Positions 20,399 through 31,642 of a stretch of 64,000 nucleotides of DNA are shown here, one piece after another. The position numbers and the translations under genes were made by a program. Within the stretch, counting starts at the first letter, position 1. Each line of letters begins with the position of its first letter. The DNA comes from Gracilariopsis chorda (Eukaryota > Rhodophyta > Florideophyceae > Gracilariales > Gracilariaceae). The notes beneath the pieces are model-generated. The model was not told the origin of the DNA, searched no databases, and saw only the letters and a list, made by a program, of their open reading frames with translations. The stretch lies in contig NBIV01000001.1 of the NCBI GenBank assembly GCA_003194525.1, positions 744,001 to 808,000 of the forward strand, in the 5' to 3' direction.

Positions 20399-21144
20399 AC
20401 AGAAGGGAACATACTCAAAGATGGCAAGGTGTAGTTACATCTGTGGCGATGGCAGTTCGCGCTGCGTACTTTATCGCGGCTCAAGGAACGGTAGTTTAGC
20501 CTTATGACTTGCTCCAGTTGTGACGAATTGTTTCATGCTTATGGTTCATGCTCCCTCTCTTAAGGAATCGTCCGCCCATTTGTATCGCCCTAGCTTCAAC
20601 GACAAAGCAACAGGGCACGAAGGGTGAAATCTTCACCAAGCCTTTTGGCTTTGAACGGGTAAAATTCTAACCCTTCTTCCTGGCAGACTGGAAGGCTATC
20701 CTTCCCTTGGTATTGAACTAGATATGAGAACAACGGTAGATACGGAAGGGTAGCAGCAATCTAGCTTTGCGGAAGGTACAATCAAAACGTGTACAGGCAT
20801 TTCCCAAACGTTTCTTACCTTCAATTCCACTAAAGTTTATATGCTACCAAGCCCTCAGCTGTGAAACGAGATACACGAGATTTTTTTTTGCCATTACATA
20901 CATCATCAATGACATCAAACGCTGCCCACCTTGGACTTTCGCTTTAAGAATACTTCACCCCTAACCATCCCATCTCGTGTACCAACGGTAACCCTTTACC
21001 TTGTACAAGGGTTAGTATCCTTCATATACACCGCGCCACATCATCTGATAAACCTGACTCGAGTCTTGTCTTAAGGTTCGGATCGTTCACATTGAACATA
21101 CTGCCCTTTCACAACCGCAGCTCCGAACGAAGGGCTCCGATCTC
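20399..21144. other. intergenic, no gene recognised
   Basis: No credible coding frame or RNA gene is visible. The right part should contain the promoter of the NmrA/SDR-type gene. Confidence 0.5.
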
Positions 21145-21972
21145 ATGGCCTTCATATCACCATCGCCGTTGTTCAACACCTCGTGTAGACCACGGAAGAA
21201 CCGTTGTGTAACGATGAATTTAAAAGTCATACTCACCGGAGCAACAGGGCGAACTGGGCGTCTTGTCTTTCAGAAGTTAAAGGCCGATCCTTCCAACTTC
21301 TCTGTCACAGGACTAATTCGCAATGCAGACACCGCAAAAGAAGTGTTCGGGACGACGGAAGATCTGGTCGAGGGCGACATAAGAAAACCTGACACACTAG
21401 AGAAGCCGTTTGCGGGAAAGGACGCGCTAGTATTACTCACGAGTGCTGTGCCGAAACCTATATCCTCGCCAGACGGCGGACCACCTCAGTTCAGCTTTGA
21501 TCCCGAAGGAATGCCCGAAATAATTGACTGGCAGGGCGCTAAGAACCAGATAGACACCGCCATAAGACTGGGGCTGAAGCATGTCATCATGGTCGGCTCA
21601 ATGGGTAGCACTCAGGAAAACAACCCTCTGAATCGTATTGGCAACGGAAACATACTGCGATTCAAGCGGAAAGCGGAGCTTTATCTCATCGAATCGGGCA
21701 TTCCATATACAATTATCAATCCCGCAGGACTCACAAACGAGGACGAAAGTGAACGAGAGCTTCTGATAGGCCGGAACGACGAGTTGTTCTCAGTGTTTGA
21801 CCGAATGAAATGTTCGATTCCACGCGCAGATGTTGCTCGTGTTGTAGTAGCTGCTCTGACTGCGGAGAAGGCAAGAAACAAGGCAATGGACTTAGCTGCA
21901 CGACCAAAGGGTGATGGTTCTGTAACTCAAAACCCTATGACTTTATTTGATTTGGCTGGATCGCAGCTATAA
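21145..21972 (+). CDS. NAD(P)-binding Rossmann-fold protein, NmrA/atypical SDR family
   Basis: This 275-residue frame belongs to the atypical short-chain dehydrogenase group (NmrA-like, plant At5g02240-like). These bind NAD(P)H and act as sensors or reductases. The dinucleotide-binding motif TGATGRTGRLV lies at residues about 30-40, and the acidic VEGDIRKPDTL segment follows the second strand. The central HVIMVGSMG strand (about 147-155) takes the place of the catalytic Ser region, and a YxxxK motif is not evident, so catalysis is doubtful. The first ATG at 21145 adds 23 residues rich in S, P and R that could target an organelle. The ATG at 21214 gives a start right at the Rossmann fold (MNLKVILTGATG). 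I list the longer form. Confidence 0.85.
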   Translation: MAFISPSPLFNTSCRPRKNRCVTMNLKVILTGATGRTGRLVFQKLKADPSNFSVTGLIRNADTAKEVFGTTEDLVEGDIRKPDTLEKPFAGKDALVLLTSAVPKPISSPDGGPPQFSFDPEGMPEIIDWQGAKNQIDTAIRLGLKHVIMVGSMGSTQENNPLNRIGNGNILRFKRKAELYLIESGIPYTIINPAGLTNEDESERELLIGRNDELFSVFDRMKCSIPRADVARVVVAALTAEKARNKAMDLAARPKGDGSVTQNPMTLFDLAGSQL

Positions 21973-22090
21973 TTCCAAGCGAACTGCTGTTGCTTCGTCC
22001 TCTCCCAAGGCACAAGTTTTTGCCCAAGAGTTTCTTGAGGACAGTGCACGTAAATAAAGCTAGGCTTATCGAACAAGTCAAACCAAACAG

Positions 22091-25000
22091 TCACTGCTTA
22101 ACATCTGAGGCTTGGCCTTCTTTCCTTGCTTCGTTCTCCTTTCCAATTGAATCCTTACCTTGTTTCGTCTCTGGCCGTTTCAAAGAATCCTTGTGGTTCA
22201 CCTCCTCCTGGTCAACCTTTTGTTTATTATGTTCATCTTCTTGAGGTTCAGCACGACCAGGTTTTGTACTCATATGCTGCTTCTTGTCAAAGGCACGGAA
22301 ACCTGGTCCTCCGTCCTCTCCAGTACCAAAGCCTCCAATGTACCCAGAATATCCATGCCTAGCATTCTGAGTTCGCTGTGGTCCCTGCGCTGGACCAGGT
22401 CTATGTAATCCTGGTCGTTGGCGTGGCATGGAATGTATTGGTGGCTCAGACATGGCAAAGTGACCTATTGACGGTCGATGAATTGGTGGCGGACCGGAAA
22501 GACCACCTGGTGGATGATTCATGTTCGGAAATCCTGGAGGAACTTGGAAGCCCATTCGGCCTGGGTGGCTGTTACTACTCTCTTTGGACGGTTCTCTTTC
22601 ACCTCGGAGGTCACCTATTTGCATTTTCCCATCATCCGGATTCCTAGCGTTCTCTCCAGAAGACGTCATCAATCCTGCATGGTGACGAGGGATGTGACTT
22701 GCCTGTCTACCAAACGGTGGCATACGTGATGCTGTATTTGGACGATGGGGCACACCTTGTCCAGGCATACCAGGCATTCCGGGCGGCGGGGGAGGTGGCG
22801 GTGGAGGTGGTGGCGGGTGCATTTGTCGAGCGGGACCACCGTGATGTGCTGGGCCCATATGCTTCGCTTGCATGAATGATTGTGGGGGAACCATGTTTTG
22901 CGGACCAATATTCGGAAGTGCACCCAAGTGACGAGGAGGCATACGTCTCGGTGCTCCCATGTGCTGAGGCCCACCCATATGTTGTGGTGGGGGCATTGGT
23001 GGAGGCATGGGAGGCATGTGTTGCTGAGGATTCATCTTCATCTTTTGAGGGGGCATACGTTGCATAGGGTTCATCATTTGCGGATGGCCTATACGAGGGG
23101 GCATATGCTGTGAAGGTGGCAGATGCGGTGGCGGCGGCGGCGGCGGTGGCGGCGGCGGCGGTGGTGGCGGCGGTGGAGGCATGTGCGGATGGATCTGCGG
23201 AGCTATGCCCATCATCTGGCGGGCAACCATCTGTTGGGCGACCATTTGCTGCGCAACTGTCATATGTGGTGGGGGAGGCATGTGTGGAGGTGGTGCCATC
23301 GGAGGACCCATTAGCTTTGAAGCTCCCATACGTTGAGCGTTCGCAAGATGCGGAGGAGGGGCGTTGATGCGGGGGGGACTATTATAATGTGGTGGTGACG
23401 CTCGGTGCTTTGGCGAACTACGAGGCTGCTGTGAAGAACGATGTGGTGGAGATATTCTGTGAGAGGGAGAGCCTCGAGGTGGGGCGGGACCAGGCATCTG
23501 GGTACCGCTTCGGTGGTGAGCAGGATTACGCGGGTGATTGTTGACCTGGGAAGTAGAGCTTGGTGGGATCGGAGGTCTGGCATTGGTAGCAGTGCTTGAT
23601 GCAACTTTAGAATCCTGACTTTGTGGAGCGGTCTTGATACGAGATACTCTTGGTATTCGTGGTAAATCTGGTAGTTCGTCATATGGTATTTGATCGATTC
23701 TCGTCTTCTTGGAGTCTGCTCCTTCCTTCAACTCCTTTGTACGTGTGTGAACATCCTTTTTGGGTCGGGAAATAGAAATGGCAGTAGTCGGTTTCCGATC
23801 TCTACTACTTTCTGTCGAATCCCTTCTCTCTCGACCGCCGCCGATAATCATCTTTTTGTCTTTCGGCACATCTCGTCCGGTCTTTCTCATCTTCGCCTGA
23901 TCAGTTTCGTCTTTCTTCTTCGTGGTGTCCGCACTGTTCTTCTTTCTTGGCGGCTTCGGAAGGTCGTCCACAGCTTTGGTGTCTTCTGAAGGTCGCTTCA
24001 CGCCCTTTCTTTGCACCGTACACTTTTCCTTTCTTCGTGTTTCGTGAACTTCTTCATCTTCACTTTGTGCATCAGTTATCCGAGGCCTTTTCAGCCGTTT
24101 CGTATTTCTTTCTATGGCCGTCGAAGCCTCAGTGCCGTCAGGGCTCCCGCTCTCACTGGTAGAGATCGCACGTCTCTTCCGCCTCTTACGAGCAATCTTC
24201 ACTTTTGGTCGTTCTTCTGATTCTTGAGACGAGTCACTGTCTTCAGTTATCTTCTTGCGGTTCATGCTCGTGCTTCTTCTCTTTCCTTTGGAAGAACGAG
24301 GTGGTATAATTGCCTCTTCAGAGGATGAACTGCCCTTGTAATCGTCGGACTTCAGGGGAGTGAAACTGCCAGTCAGTTCTGCTACTTCGTTATGAAGAGC
24401 AGCTTTGTCATCGTCGTTGTCTTCATCTTCATCCTCATCAATAACCATGTCATCCGCCGCAGAAGGTTCAAAACTGTTTTCTCCACCTGTGCCATTCCCG
24501 TCTTCATTGTCGTCTTCCCGCATGTTGATGCCTTCAACCGGATTTACGGCCTGAGTGCCAAGCAACATATCGCTCCCTGGTGACCCCTTCAGATTCTCAG
24601 CTGAAGCCACTGTATCCGTCCCCGCCTCATCGCCAGACCCTGCATTTGATACCAAGCGCTTTTCCGCTACGGCACGGTCCTTATCATCTCCATTAACGCC
24701 GTTCTTTCTCCTTCTCTTCCGTCGGGTGGCTTTACGTATCGCATCATTTAGAGAGACTGTTTCACCGGCTTCAGAGCGTTCCATGAGCTTAATGTAGGCC
24801 CTTTCGCTAAGCTGGTCAACACCATAACTGACGTTCTCGGTTGCAGCTCTCTTCTTCTTGGGACCGTTTAGTAGTGATATATCCACTCCACCGTATGAAC
24901 CCCAGCTACCAGCGCCACTGGTCCTAGCCTTCTTCTGCAATGCTTTCGGAACTTTTGTGGACCATTCTGGAATCTCTTTGTCCACATACAGCCGTGACCG

Positions 25001-28000
25001 AGGCGCGATTTCATCCCTGCGCTCTTCATCAATCTCTGTGAATTTCTCGAACTCCTCTTCACTTCGAGCCAAAATCCTGTTTATCTCTTCCTCGGTTGGA
25101 AGGCCATCTTCTTGCTCTTCCTCGCTCCCTGCTCCTTCGACACGTAAAAGTTCTCGCAGCATGGCTTGTCTGTCCGAATCTTTACTTTGTTCGTCAAACA
25201 TACCAGCACGAATGATTTTCTTTTCGAGACCGCGCTTGAAGGAAGCTCTTTCCATAACATTTTCTTCAATGGACTTAGCGGTAATCATACGGAGAACAAG
25301 CACTTCCTTTTGCTGACCAATACGATGAGCTCGATCTTGAGCTTGTTCATCCATAGATGGATTCCAGTCGCTGTCAAATATGATAACAGTGTCAGCAGTC
25401 TGAAGATTCACACCGAGCCCACCAGCTCTTGTCGTCAATAGAAAGACATTCACTTCGGAACCCTTTCGATTGAAGTCAGTCACCATTTTCCTTCTTTCAT
25501 CATTGCTTGTTGCTCCATCCAGTCTGTAGAAAAGTATATTTCGGTACCGCAGTAGCCTTTCTTGCAGGTCAACAACTTTCGTCATTTGATTGAATATTAG
25601 AATACGATGGCCAGTTCTAAGCAACTTCATTATGATGGAATCCAACATATCAAACTTCCCGGAAGCTCTCCACAGCGCAGGACTATCAACAATCTGATTG
25701 GCGTGGTCCGAGTAGAACAGATAGGGGTGATTACAGCACTTTCGCATTTGTACGGCAGGATTTGGGAGCTTATCGTAGCGCTGCCGCCCATGCTTATCGG
25801 TAAAGAGCAGGCGTTCTGCTTTGAGTATTCTTACATACATGTATTTTTGCCAAGCAGACATTTCGCACAACACAACGTGTTCTTGCTTCGCGGGCAGCTG
25901 TTCTCCCATGCGAAGGACGTCGGCTTTCATTCTGCGCAGCAAGAATGGCCTCAAAACTTGGTGCAGTCGTCTAATAATCAACAAACTTTCTTCTTCAGTT
26001 AGTTGAGTTTCCTGTTCCATTTGAGGGTTCCTTTCTACACCCATATTCGCAAACGGCAACGCGAACCAACTCTCAAACGATTCAGCACTCTTGAATACGT
26101 TGGGCAATAAGAAGTTCAACAGAGCCCAAAGCTCTGTTAATGAGTTCTGAAGTGGGGTTCCTGTTAGAAGTAACCGGTTTCGGCTACGGTAATGGCCGTG
26201 GAGCACAGAGCTCAGCTTACTTTCGTGGTTCTTGATTCTATGACCTTCATCAATGATTATGTGCTGCCACTCGACGCGTTTCAAGAGGTTCTTCCCTCTG
26301 ACAACATACTCGTAGGTTACAAGGCATACGTTGAAGCTCTTTTTCTCAATCACATCTTCATACAAGCGCTTTCGCGTTCGTGCATCGCCTTTGAACACTA
26401 TTACCCTTATGGCTGGGGCCCACCGGGCAAACTCCATTTCCCAATTGCTTATCGTGGAAAGCGGTACGATAATCAAGTACGGACCTGGATTGTCTTTCCG
26501 CTCCATAAGATGGGCAATCAAGCCTATCGTTTGAATCGTTTTACCTAGCCCCATCTCATCTGCCAAAATCCCATGGAGGCGGTTGTTATAGAGACTTACC
26601 ATCCACTGAATTCCATGTAGCTGATACTCTTTTAGAGTTCCACCTACTAATAAAGAAGACTGGGTCTTCACCTCTTCCTTAATGGCGTGAGCAATCTCAT
26701 AATAATTGCTCCTGGTGCCGGGTTTAGCTGCAGTATTGTTTTCGTATTCTACAACCCCGCTTCGAGCTCTTTCCTCTTTCACAACAGCGCCTAATTCCCG
26801 GAGATACTTGTCAGTCTGTTCAAGCAACTCGAGGACTCGCGTGTTTTTGGTTTGCTTGACCAGTTCAAGGTAGCCCTCTTCATCGTCGTCCTTCAGTTTC
26901 TGGATCCTAGCTTTCTCCGCTTCTCGTTCCTCACGATTTGCATTCTTCGCCACATCCTCATGATAACGCAAAAGCGCCTTGTTCATGGCACGCACCCCCC
27001 TCTTTACAGTGTCTCTATGATAGCTTCTGAACTTGTTAAGGTGGTCGGCCATGGCATTTACCCAGGCCTGTCGCTTGCGACGTGCATCCTTCTCTTCGTT
27101 CTCAATCTGTCGCTGTCGCGCTCGCTCCACTCTCTCATACTCACGCTGCAGTTGTTTCAGAGTGCGAACTTTAGACCTAGACGTTCGACGACCATCAAGG
27201 GTTCCAGTTTGAAACTCGTTCCATACGGCTTGGCGCATTCGACTTTGCAAGGACAAGAGCTTGACATGGCGAATCCGGGTTTCAAGCAAGGCGGTGCTTC
27301 TTGGACTGAGAGTTCTGACGCCGCTGCTGTGTTCCGTGAGGATTCGGGTAATCTCAGCGCAAACGGCGTCAGTTCGGACTTTGAGTGACCTGTGACGTTC
27401 ATTCAAAAGTACATTCCGGTCAAGCCCCATGTAGCGTGCGTGCGGAGGGCCTTGAGGAGGAATAGGGATGCGGCGTTGCTCCCATGGAAGCAGTTCCTCA
27501 GGAGTAGGCTCTGGTGGTTGATGACCCCTGGCGGCCTCCAGACAACTAGTGCGGGACTTTTGAAAATCTGCTTGGAGCTGTTGGAGGCGTTGTCTCTCCT
27601 TCATGATTTCATCCTTCTCCTGGAATTGCTGCTTAGCTAAATGCATATTCTGGGTTTCCGGGGGGATTCGCAGGCCGGTGGAGGGGTCAAAGCCGGAAAC
27701 GAGGCCTTGTGAAATGGCGGCATTGAGCTCCTGGGGGAAAGGCTTTTGGTCTCGATAGAGCTTCTCGGCGAGGAGCTGAAGGCGGGCAGCCTGGACCTGG
27801 GAAAAAGTGACGTTTGCATTGGGCAGGGGGCATGTGTGTGCCTTCAGAACGCGCAGAATGGCATGGTATACGGGGGTTTTGGCAGCACCCTCGGGACCCA
27901 GCAGGCGTTTCAAAGTAACGAGAAGGTTGCAGAGGGCTCGAAGCTGCTCTGGTTCGAGTGGAGCTCGGTGAGGGTGTGCCTCAAGCAGACGAGCTGCTTG

Positions 28001-28012
28001 TTGGGATGCCAT
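22091..28012 (-). CDS. Brahma-type SWI2/SNF2 chromatin-remodelling ATPase
   Basis: A single exon of 1,973 residues. This is the motor of a SWI/SNF complex, which slides or ejects nucleosomes in the nucleus using ATP. Domains in order: a QLQ-like segment (about 68-105, FSQVQAARLQLLAEKLYRDQ), an HSA region (about 290-370) that binds actin-related proteins, SNF2_N with Walker A DEMGLGKT at 485-492 and the DEGH box at about 588, and Helicase_C (about 780-900) ending in QAQDRAHRIGQ. An SnAC-like region follows (about 940-1060). The rest is disordered and basic, then Pro/Met/His-rich with a run of about 20 prolines. I see no C-terminal bromodomain, which animal, fungal and most plant Brahma/Snf2 proteins carry. 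The gene is divergent from the SNW gene, with 303 bp between starts. Confidence 0.93.
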   Translation of the reverse strand: MASQQAARLLEAHPHRAPLEPEQLRALCNLLVTLKRLLGPEGAAKTPVYHAILRVLKAHTCPLPNANVTFSQVQAARLQLLAEKLYRDQKPFPQELNAAISQGLVSGFDPSTGLRIPPETQNMHLAKQQFQEKDEIMKERQRLQQLQADFQKSRTSCLEAARGHQPPEPTPEELLPWEQRRIPIPPQGPPHARYMGLDRNVLLNERHRSLKVRTDAVCAEITRILTEHSSGVRTLSPRSTALLETRIRHVKLLSLQSRMRQAVWNEFQTGTLDGRRTSRSKVRTLKQLQREYERVERARQRQIENEEKDARRKRQAWVNAMADHLNKFRSYHRDTVKRGVRAMNKALLRYHEDVAKNANREEREAEKARIQKLKDDDEEGYLELVKQTKNTRVLELLEQTDKYLRELGAVVKEERARSGVVEYENNTAAKPGTRSNYYEIAHAIKEEVKTQSSLLVGGTLKEYQLHGIQWMVSLYNNRLHGILADEMGLGKTIQTIGLIAHLMERKDNPGPYLIIVPLSTISNWEMEFARWAPAIRVIVFKGDARTRKRLYEDVIEKKSFNVCLVTYEYVVRGKNLLKRVEWQHIIIDEGHRIKNHESKLSSVLHGHYRSRNRLLLTGTPLQNSLTELWALLNFLLPNVFKSAESFESWFALPFANMGVERNPQMEQETQLTEEESLLIIRRLHQVLRPFLLRRMKADVLRMGEQLPAKQEHVVLCEMSAWQKYMYVRILKAERLLFTDKHGRQRYDKLPNPAVQMRKCCNHPYLFYSDHANQIVDSPALWRASGKFDMLDSIIMKLLRTGHRILIFNQMTKVVDLQERLLRYRNILFYRLDGATSNDERRKMVTDFNRKGSEVNVFLLTTRAGGLGVNLQTADTVIIFDSDWNPSMDEQAQDRAHRIGQQKEVLVLRMITAKSIEENVMERASFKRGLEKKIIRAGMFDEQSKDSDRQAMLRELLRVEGAGSEEEQEDGLPTEEEINRILARSEEEFEKFTEIDEERRDEIAPRSRLYVDKEIPEWSTKVPKALQKKARTSGAGSWGSYGGVDISLLNGPKKKRAATENVSYGVDQLSERAYIKLMERSEAGETVSLNDAIRKATRRKRRRKNGVNGDDKDRAVAEKRLVSNAGSGDEAGTDTVASAENLKGSPGSDMLLGTQAVNPVEGINMREDDNEDGNGTGGENSFEPSAADDMVIDEDEDEDNDDDKAALHNEVAELTGSFTPLKSDDYKGSSSSEEAIIPPRSSKGKRRSTSMNRKKITEDSDSSQESEERPKVKIARKRRKRRAISTSESGSPDGTEASTAIERNTKRLKRPRITDAQSEDEEVHETRRKEKCTVQRKGVKRPSEDTKAVDDLPKPPRKKNSADTTKKKDETDQAKMRKTGRDVPKDKKMIIGGGRERRDSTESSRDRKPTTAISISRPKKDVHTRTKELKEGADSKKTRIDQIPYDELPDLPRIPRVSRIKTAPQSQDSKVASSTATNARPPIPPSSTSQVNNHPRNPAHHRSGTQMPGPAPPRGSPSHRISPPHRSSQQPRSSPKHRASPPHYNSPPRINAPPPHLANAQRMGASKLMGPPMAPPPHMPPPPHMTVAQQMVAQQMVARQMMGIAPQIHPHMPPPPPPPPPPPPPPPPPPHLPPSQHMPPRIGHPQMMNPMQRMPPQKMKMNPQQHMPPMPPPMPPPQHMGGPQHMGAPRRMPPRHLGALPNIGPQNMVPPQSFMQAKHMGPAHHGGPARQMHPPPPPPPPPPPPGMPGMPGQGVPHRPNTASRMPPFGRQASHIPRHHAGLMTSSGENARNPDDGKMQIGDLRGEREPSKESSNSHPGRMGFQVPPGFPNMNHPPGGLSGPPPIHRPSIGHFAMSEPPIHSMPRQRPGLHRPGPAQGPQRTQNARHGYSGYIGGFGTGEDGGPGFRAFDKKQHMSTKPGRAEPQEDEHNKQKVDQEEVNHKDSLKRPETKQGKDSIGKENEARKEGQASDVKQ

Positions 28013-28315
28013 TGAGATGCTCGCACGAGCCGTTTTTGACAGCTGAGCGGATCGACACAGCGTGCGTAAGCCGTCAAGTCAAGAGCAGCGCGACAGTCCA
28101 CAAGTCGTCGCCCCAACGTTTATTCCATGACGCCCCAATTCACTCCATTTCGATTGGGCATTATTGCTACAGTATGACACCGCGCCTTTTTTCCATTTTC
28201 TAAATTTACCCAACCACCGCCTCGACGTGGAGACATGCCCGCCGCCACCGTCATACACTGCGCTCTGCGCTCTTCTTCCGCGTCCCGCCCGCACCATGAC
28301 CGCTCCCCCGTCCCC
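28013..28315. promoter_or_regulatory. bidirectional promoter region, SNF2 and SNW genes
   Basis: The 303 bp between two divergent start codons must hold both promoters and both 5' UTRs. No clear TATA box is seen. Two similar CGCCCCAA words occur at about 28100 and 28131. Confidence 0.5.
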
Positions 28316-29971
28316 ATGTCTCTCCGAGACCTTCTCCCGCCGCCCACGGACGGCCATGTTTTCAACCCCGCTGACGAGGAGCCTTCCGTCGCCCTCACAG
28401 TTCTCCCCACAAAGCAACCCAAGCATGCCGGTGTGTCGCGCCTGCTCACCCTACGCGTCAGCGCAGATGGCCCCGACTATTCCGCCGTAGTCAGACAGGG
28501 CGAGAACGCCACCAGAACCGTTCAAACATCGTACGATTCCCTAGTCGAGAAGCCGCGCGAACAGGTTCTCACGCCGCTGCCCACCAAACAGCAAATCGAT
28601 GAAACCGCCCGTCGAACACGAGCTGCCATCGAGCAAGTGGTGTCCGGAAAGCTCGCCGCCAAAGGTGGTGGAAGAGCCCATGACAAGCCGTCTTTCGTCC
28701 GTTACACGCCTGCGAACACCAACACGCAGCCCTCCGCCGCCGCTCGGCAGCGCATCATACGCCTGGTTGAAGCGCCCTCTGACCCCATGGAACCGCCAAA
28801 GTTCTCGCACAGGAAGGCCCCCGTCAATCCTCCAAGCCCTCCGGTCCCCGTTATGCATTCTCCTGACCGAAAGCTCACAAAAGCTGAGGCTGCCGAGTGG
28901 AAAATCCCCCCTGTGGTTTCCAACTGGAAGAACAACAGAGGTTACACAATTGCTCTGGACAAAAGACTCGCTGCGGACGGAAGGGCCCATGTGGACCACT
29001 CCATCAATGACAGATTCGCGGATATGGCGGAGGCACTGTACAACGCAGAGCGCGTAGCGAGAGAGCAAGTAGAGCGTCGTGCCCGATTGCAACGGCAGGT
29101 TAGCGCAAAGGCGAAGGAGGCCAAGGAACGAGAGCTTCGAGAACTTGCAGAGAAGGCACGTCGTGAAAGAAAAGGTTACCTTGGCCTTTCTGAGAAGACT
29201 GATATTCCGAGCTCCATCGCTCCTTCAGAAGTTCACGGATTTCGAGAGAGCTCCATCGCACCTTCAGCAGTTCCTGTGGAAGATGAAGCGCCTCCTCTCA
29301 TTTCTGGAAGTGCTGCCCCCTCCGAAGCGGGGTACCGACCGCGACGAAGCCGTTTCGGTGATCGCGGAGAACACACCTCTGCTTCCTACGAAGAGGAAGA
29401 TGACAGTGTGCGACGACGAGACCAAGTAAGAGACGAAAGACGTTTGCAGCGTGAGAGGGAATTGCGTGGAAGGGGGTTGGATAATGTGGACACTGATCGA
29501 CCAACCCTAAAACGTGCCAAGCTAACACGAGACCAGGACCGTGACGTTGCTGAACGTGTCGCGTTAGGACAGTCTGCTGCAACGCGGCCCTCCGGTGAAG
29601 TCATGTACGACCAACGCTTGTTCAATCAAGAAGCGGGCAGTACTAGAACTGGTGGTCTCGTATTAGCGGGTGGTTACGGAGCAGATGACGCGTACAATAT
29701 TTATGACAAACCGCTTTTCGTTGGTTCTAACTCGGCGGCTAAGTTTCAGTACCGTGCATCTGGTGCAAACGATGTGGACGAAAGAGAACGAAGGTTCCGA
29801 GCAGACCGCGGCTTTGGAGGCACTGACGACAACAACAAAGCACCAGCATCACAGGGACCACGAAACAAACCCGTGGAGTTTGAACGCGATGTTCCGTCGC
29901 GACCTGATGCCAATAATGATCCATATGGCGTCGACAAATTCTTTGAGGAAGCTCGAGATAGAGGGAAATAA
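28316..29971 (+). CDS. SNW domain protein (SKIP/SNW1/Prp45), spliceosome and transcription cofactor
   Basis: About 551 residues from the ATG at 28316; an upstream ATG at 28235 would add 27 residues without homology. SNW proteins join the activated spliceosome (Prp19-associated) and act as transcription co-regulators. The SNW core is unmistakable. FVRYTPANTNTQPSAAARQR (about 125-145) leads into RIIRLVEAPSDPMEPPKF, then EWKIPPVVSNWKNNRGYTIA and LDKRLAADGRAHVDHSINDRF, and ends near residue 290. A basic helix with R/E/K-rich coiled coil follows. The C-terminal third is variable, ending with a conserved tail (RPDANNDPYGVDKFFEEAR) typical of the family. Confidence 0.95.
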   Translation: MSLRDLLPPPTDGHVFNPADEEPSVALTVLPTKQPKHAGVSRLLTLRVSADGPDYSAVVRQGENATRTVQTSYDSLVEKPREQVLTPLPTKQQIDETARRTRAAIEQVVSGKLAAKGGGRAHDKPSFVRYTPANTNTQPSAAARQRIIRLVEAPSDPMEPPKFSHRKAPVNPPSPPVPVMHSPDRKLTKAEAAEWKIPPVVSNWKNNRGYTIALDKRLAADGRAHVDHSINDRFADMAEALYNAERVAREQVERRARLQRQVSAKAKEAKERELRELAEKARRERKGYLGLSEKTDIPSSIAPSEVHGFRESSIAPSAVPVEDEAPPLISGSAAPSEAGYRPRRSRFGDRGEHTSASYEEEDDSVRRRDQVRDERRLQRERELRGRGLDNVDTDRPTLKRAKLTRDQDRDVAERVALGQSAATRPSGEVMYDQRLFNQEAGSTRTGGLVLAGGYGADDAYNIYDKPLFVGSNSAAKFQYRASGANDVDERERRFRADRGFGGTDDNNKAPASQGPRNKPVEFERDVPSRPDANNDPYGVDKFFEEARDRGK

Positions 29972-31642
29972 AGCACAATGTCAAGGAAATTGTAAAGTTC
30001 GCGGTTTGTGAGTCTTTGTGAAGAAGTTAAAGCCTTATTTGTTCGCAGAAACAATTCATGGTTTGAAGAACCTACATATATTACCCGTGACGTCTAGCTA
30101 ATATGACTGTATTATCATTTCGGTGTAGGAATACCCCTCTTGACATATCATGGTGTGTTTTATACGGAAGCTTAAAATCATCTCGAAGGGCAAAGACCTA
30201 AGGTTAGTTTATCCTATTCCCTGACCTAGAGCAGACTGGGACGGCTGCAACACTGGGGATTTGTCACCATTTATATCTCGGAGGGAAACTATCTCTTGCA
30301 ATAGTTTAGGGGAAGGGCTTCCTCTCGCGATGCGTCGCGCAATGAAACTACTCATCACAAGAGTCAAGGTGTTTGTTACTTGTACTGCGCTATTCGCTCC
30401 TCTTTCACATGTAGGGTGAACAGAAACAATGGAGGCAGGTAGGGGAAAGTGGAGGGTTATGCCTGGGCTGTTCTCGTGTCTGACTTGTTGACTACTCTCA
30501 CCGTGTAACAAGCATGAGACGAAGATCGCTCATGATGTGTCAGCATGTATGCATATCCTCGGAATGCCTCGTCATAAGCGTGTCTCTGTCTGGCTAGGAC
30601 GGTTCAAGCTTTGAACTTCACAGACTGCGAAAGCCAAGCGTTTGTCAGAAATAGCGCTTCATCACATTTGATTGCATTTTCCCTTCCTTTCCTAGCCTAC
30701 TGTATGTTCATGGTGTTATTACCGTTATCGCAGCTGTTCTCGTCGACATGTGCATGTGCTTGATAGAGCTTTCAGGAGTAACTTCAGGCTTCGCTGGTTT
30801 CTGTGTTGAAAAGACTGACGTTCGGTACAAAAACTACGCTCTACCACAGAGTTAGGGCTTGTTGGAATATCTTGATTCGGTCTCTTGTGCGCGTTCAAGG
30901 TCCTTCATTTGTTGTTTTTTGTTTATTATGGGCCCTCGATGCTTACTTGCTGCATTATGGGCAGAAGTATCGTCTAGAAATATTTCTCTTTCCGCAGGAA
31001 ACCAAGGAACTTGTCCGGCCACTCCTTTTCTTGTATCGACGGCATTCGCGTGCAGAGCCGAAGAATCTGGTAGAGGGTAGTGGCGATGCTGTGGAGCGCG
31101 TGTAGTCGTTGAGCGCTCGGGCGCGCCGCGGCGTAATCGCAGCGGCGGGCAGGGAAAAAACGGGACGCAAGTTCCCCGTCTGCCTTCCCCTCCAGCCCTC
31201 CCGTGAGTTGGCGAGAAAGATGATTCCTAAGAGATCCGGAGTGGCTATTGCACGTGGCTTATGAAACATGAGGTGTCCACGTGTACCGTGTACAGGTGCG
31301 ACGTCTTGTCAATAGCACATGCCCGGGCCACTCAACAGTTGAGGCGTCGGCCCTAACCCTACAACTTGAAAGGTCCACATGACGTAGGAAACGCAAGTAG
31401 CCCTTTATCCCTTGCATTCCTGAAAGGCTCAAGTGTGAATCCGCGAAGTGTAGATCCAAAGCTGTCGTCGTCGATCATTGCTCCGAAGCGTCAAGAAGCA
31501 CTGGGCATCTACATCCCTGCACGTCTGAGACCCGACTGCTCGACGCTCTTGTGCGTGCGAAGCTACATGATATCCAGTTTCATCCCTTGGACATCTTCTT
31601 AACTTCTAATCAAGCGGATTGTTCTTCTCAACAGTTCAAATC
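29972..31642. other. intergenic, no gene recognised
   Basis: About 1.7 kb between the SNW and eIF3L genes. Open frames up to about 100 codons exist on both strands, but none has a domain or a plausible start. No tRNA-like B box was found by eye. Confidence 0.5.

Noticed and set aside
28235-28315. Upstream start of the SNW protein
   Set aside because: The 27 extra residues have no similarity to the family. MSLRDLLPPPT at 28316 is the expected type of N-terminus.
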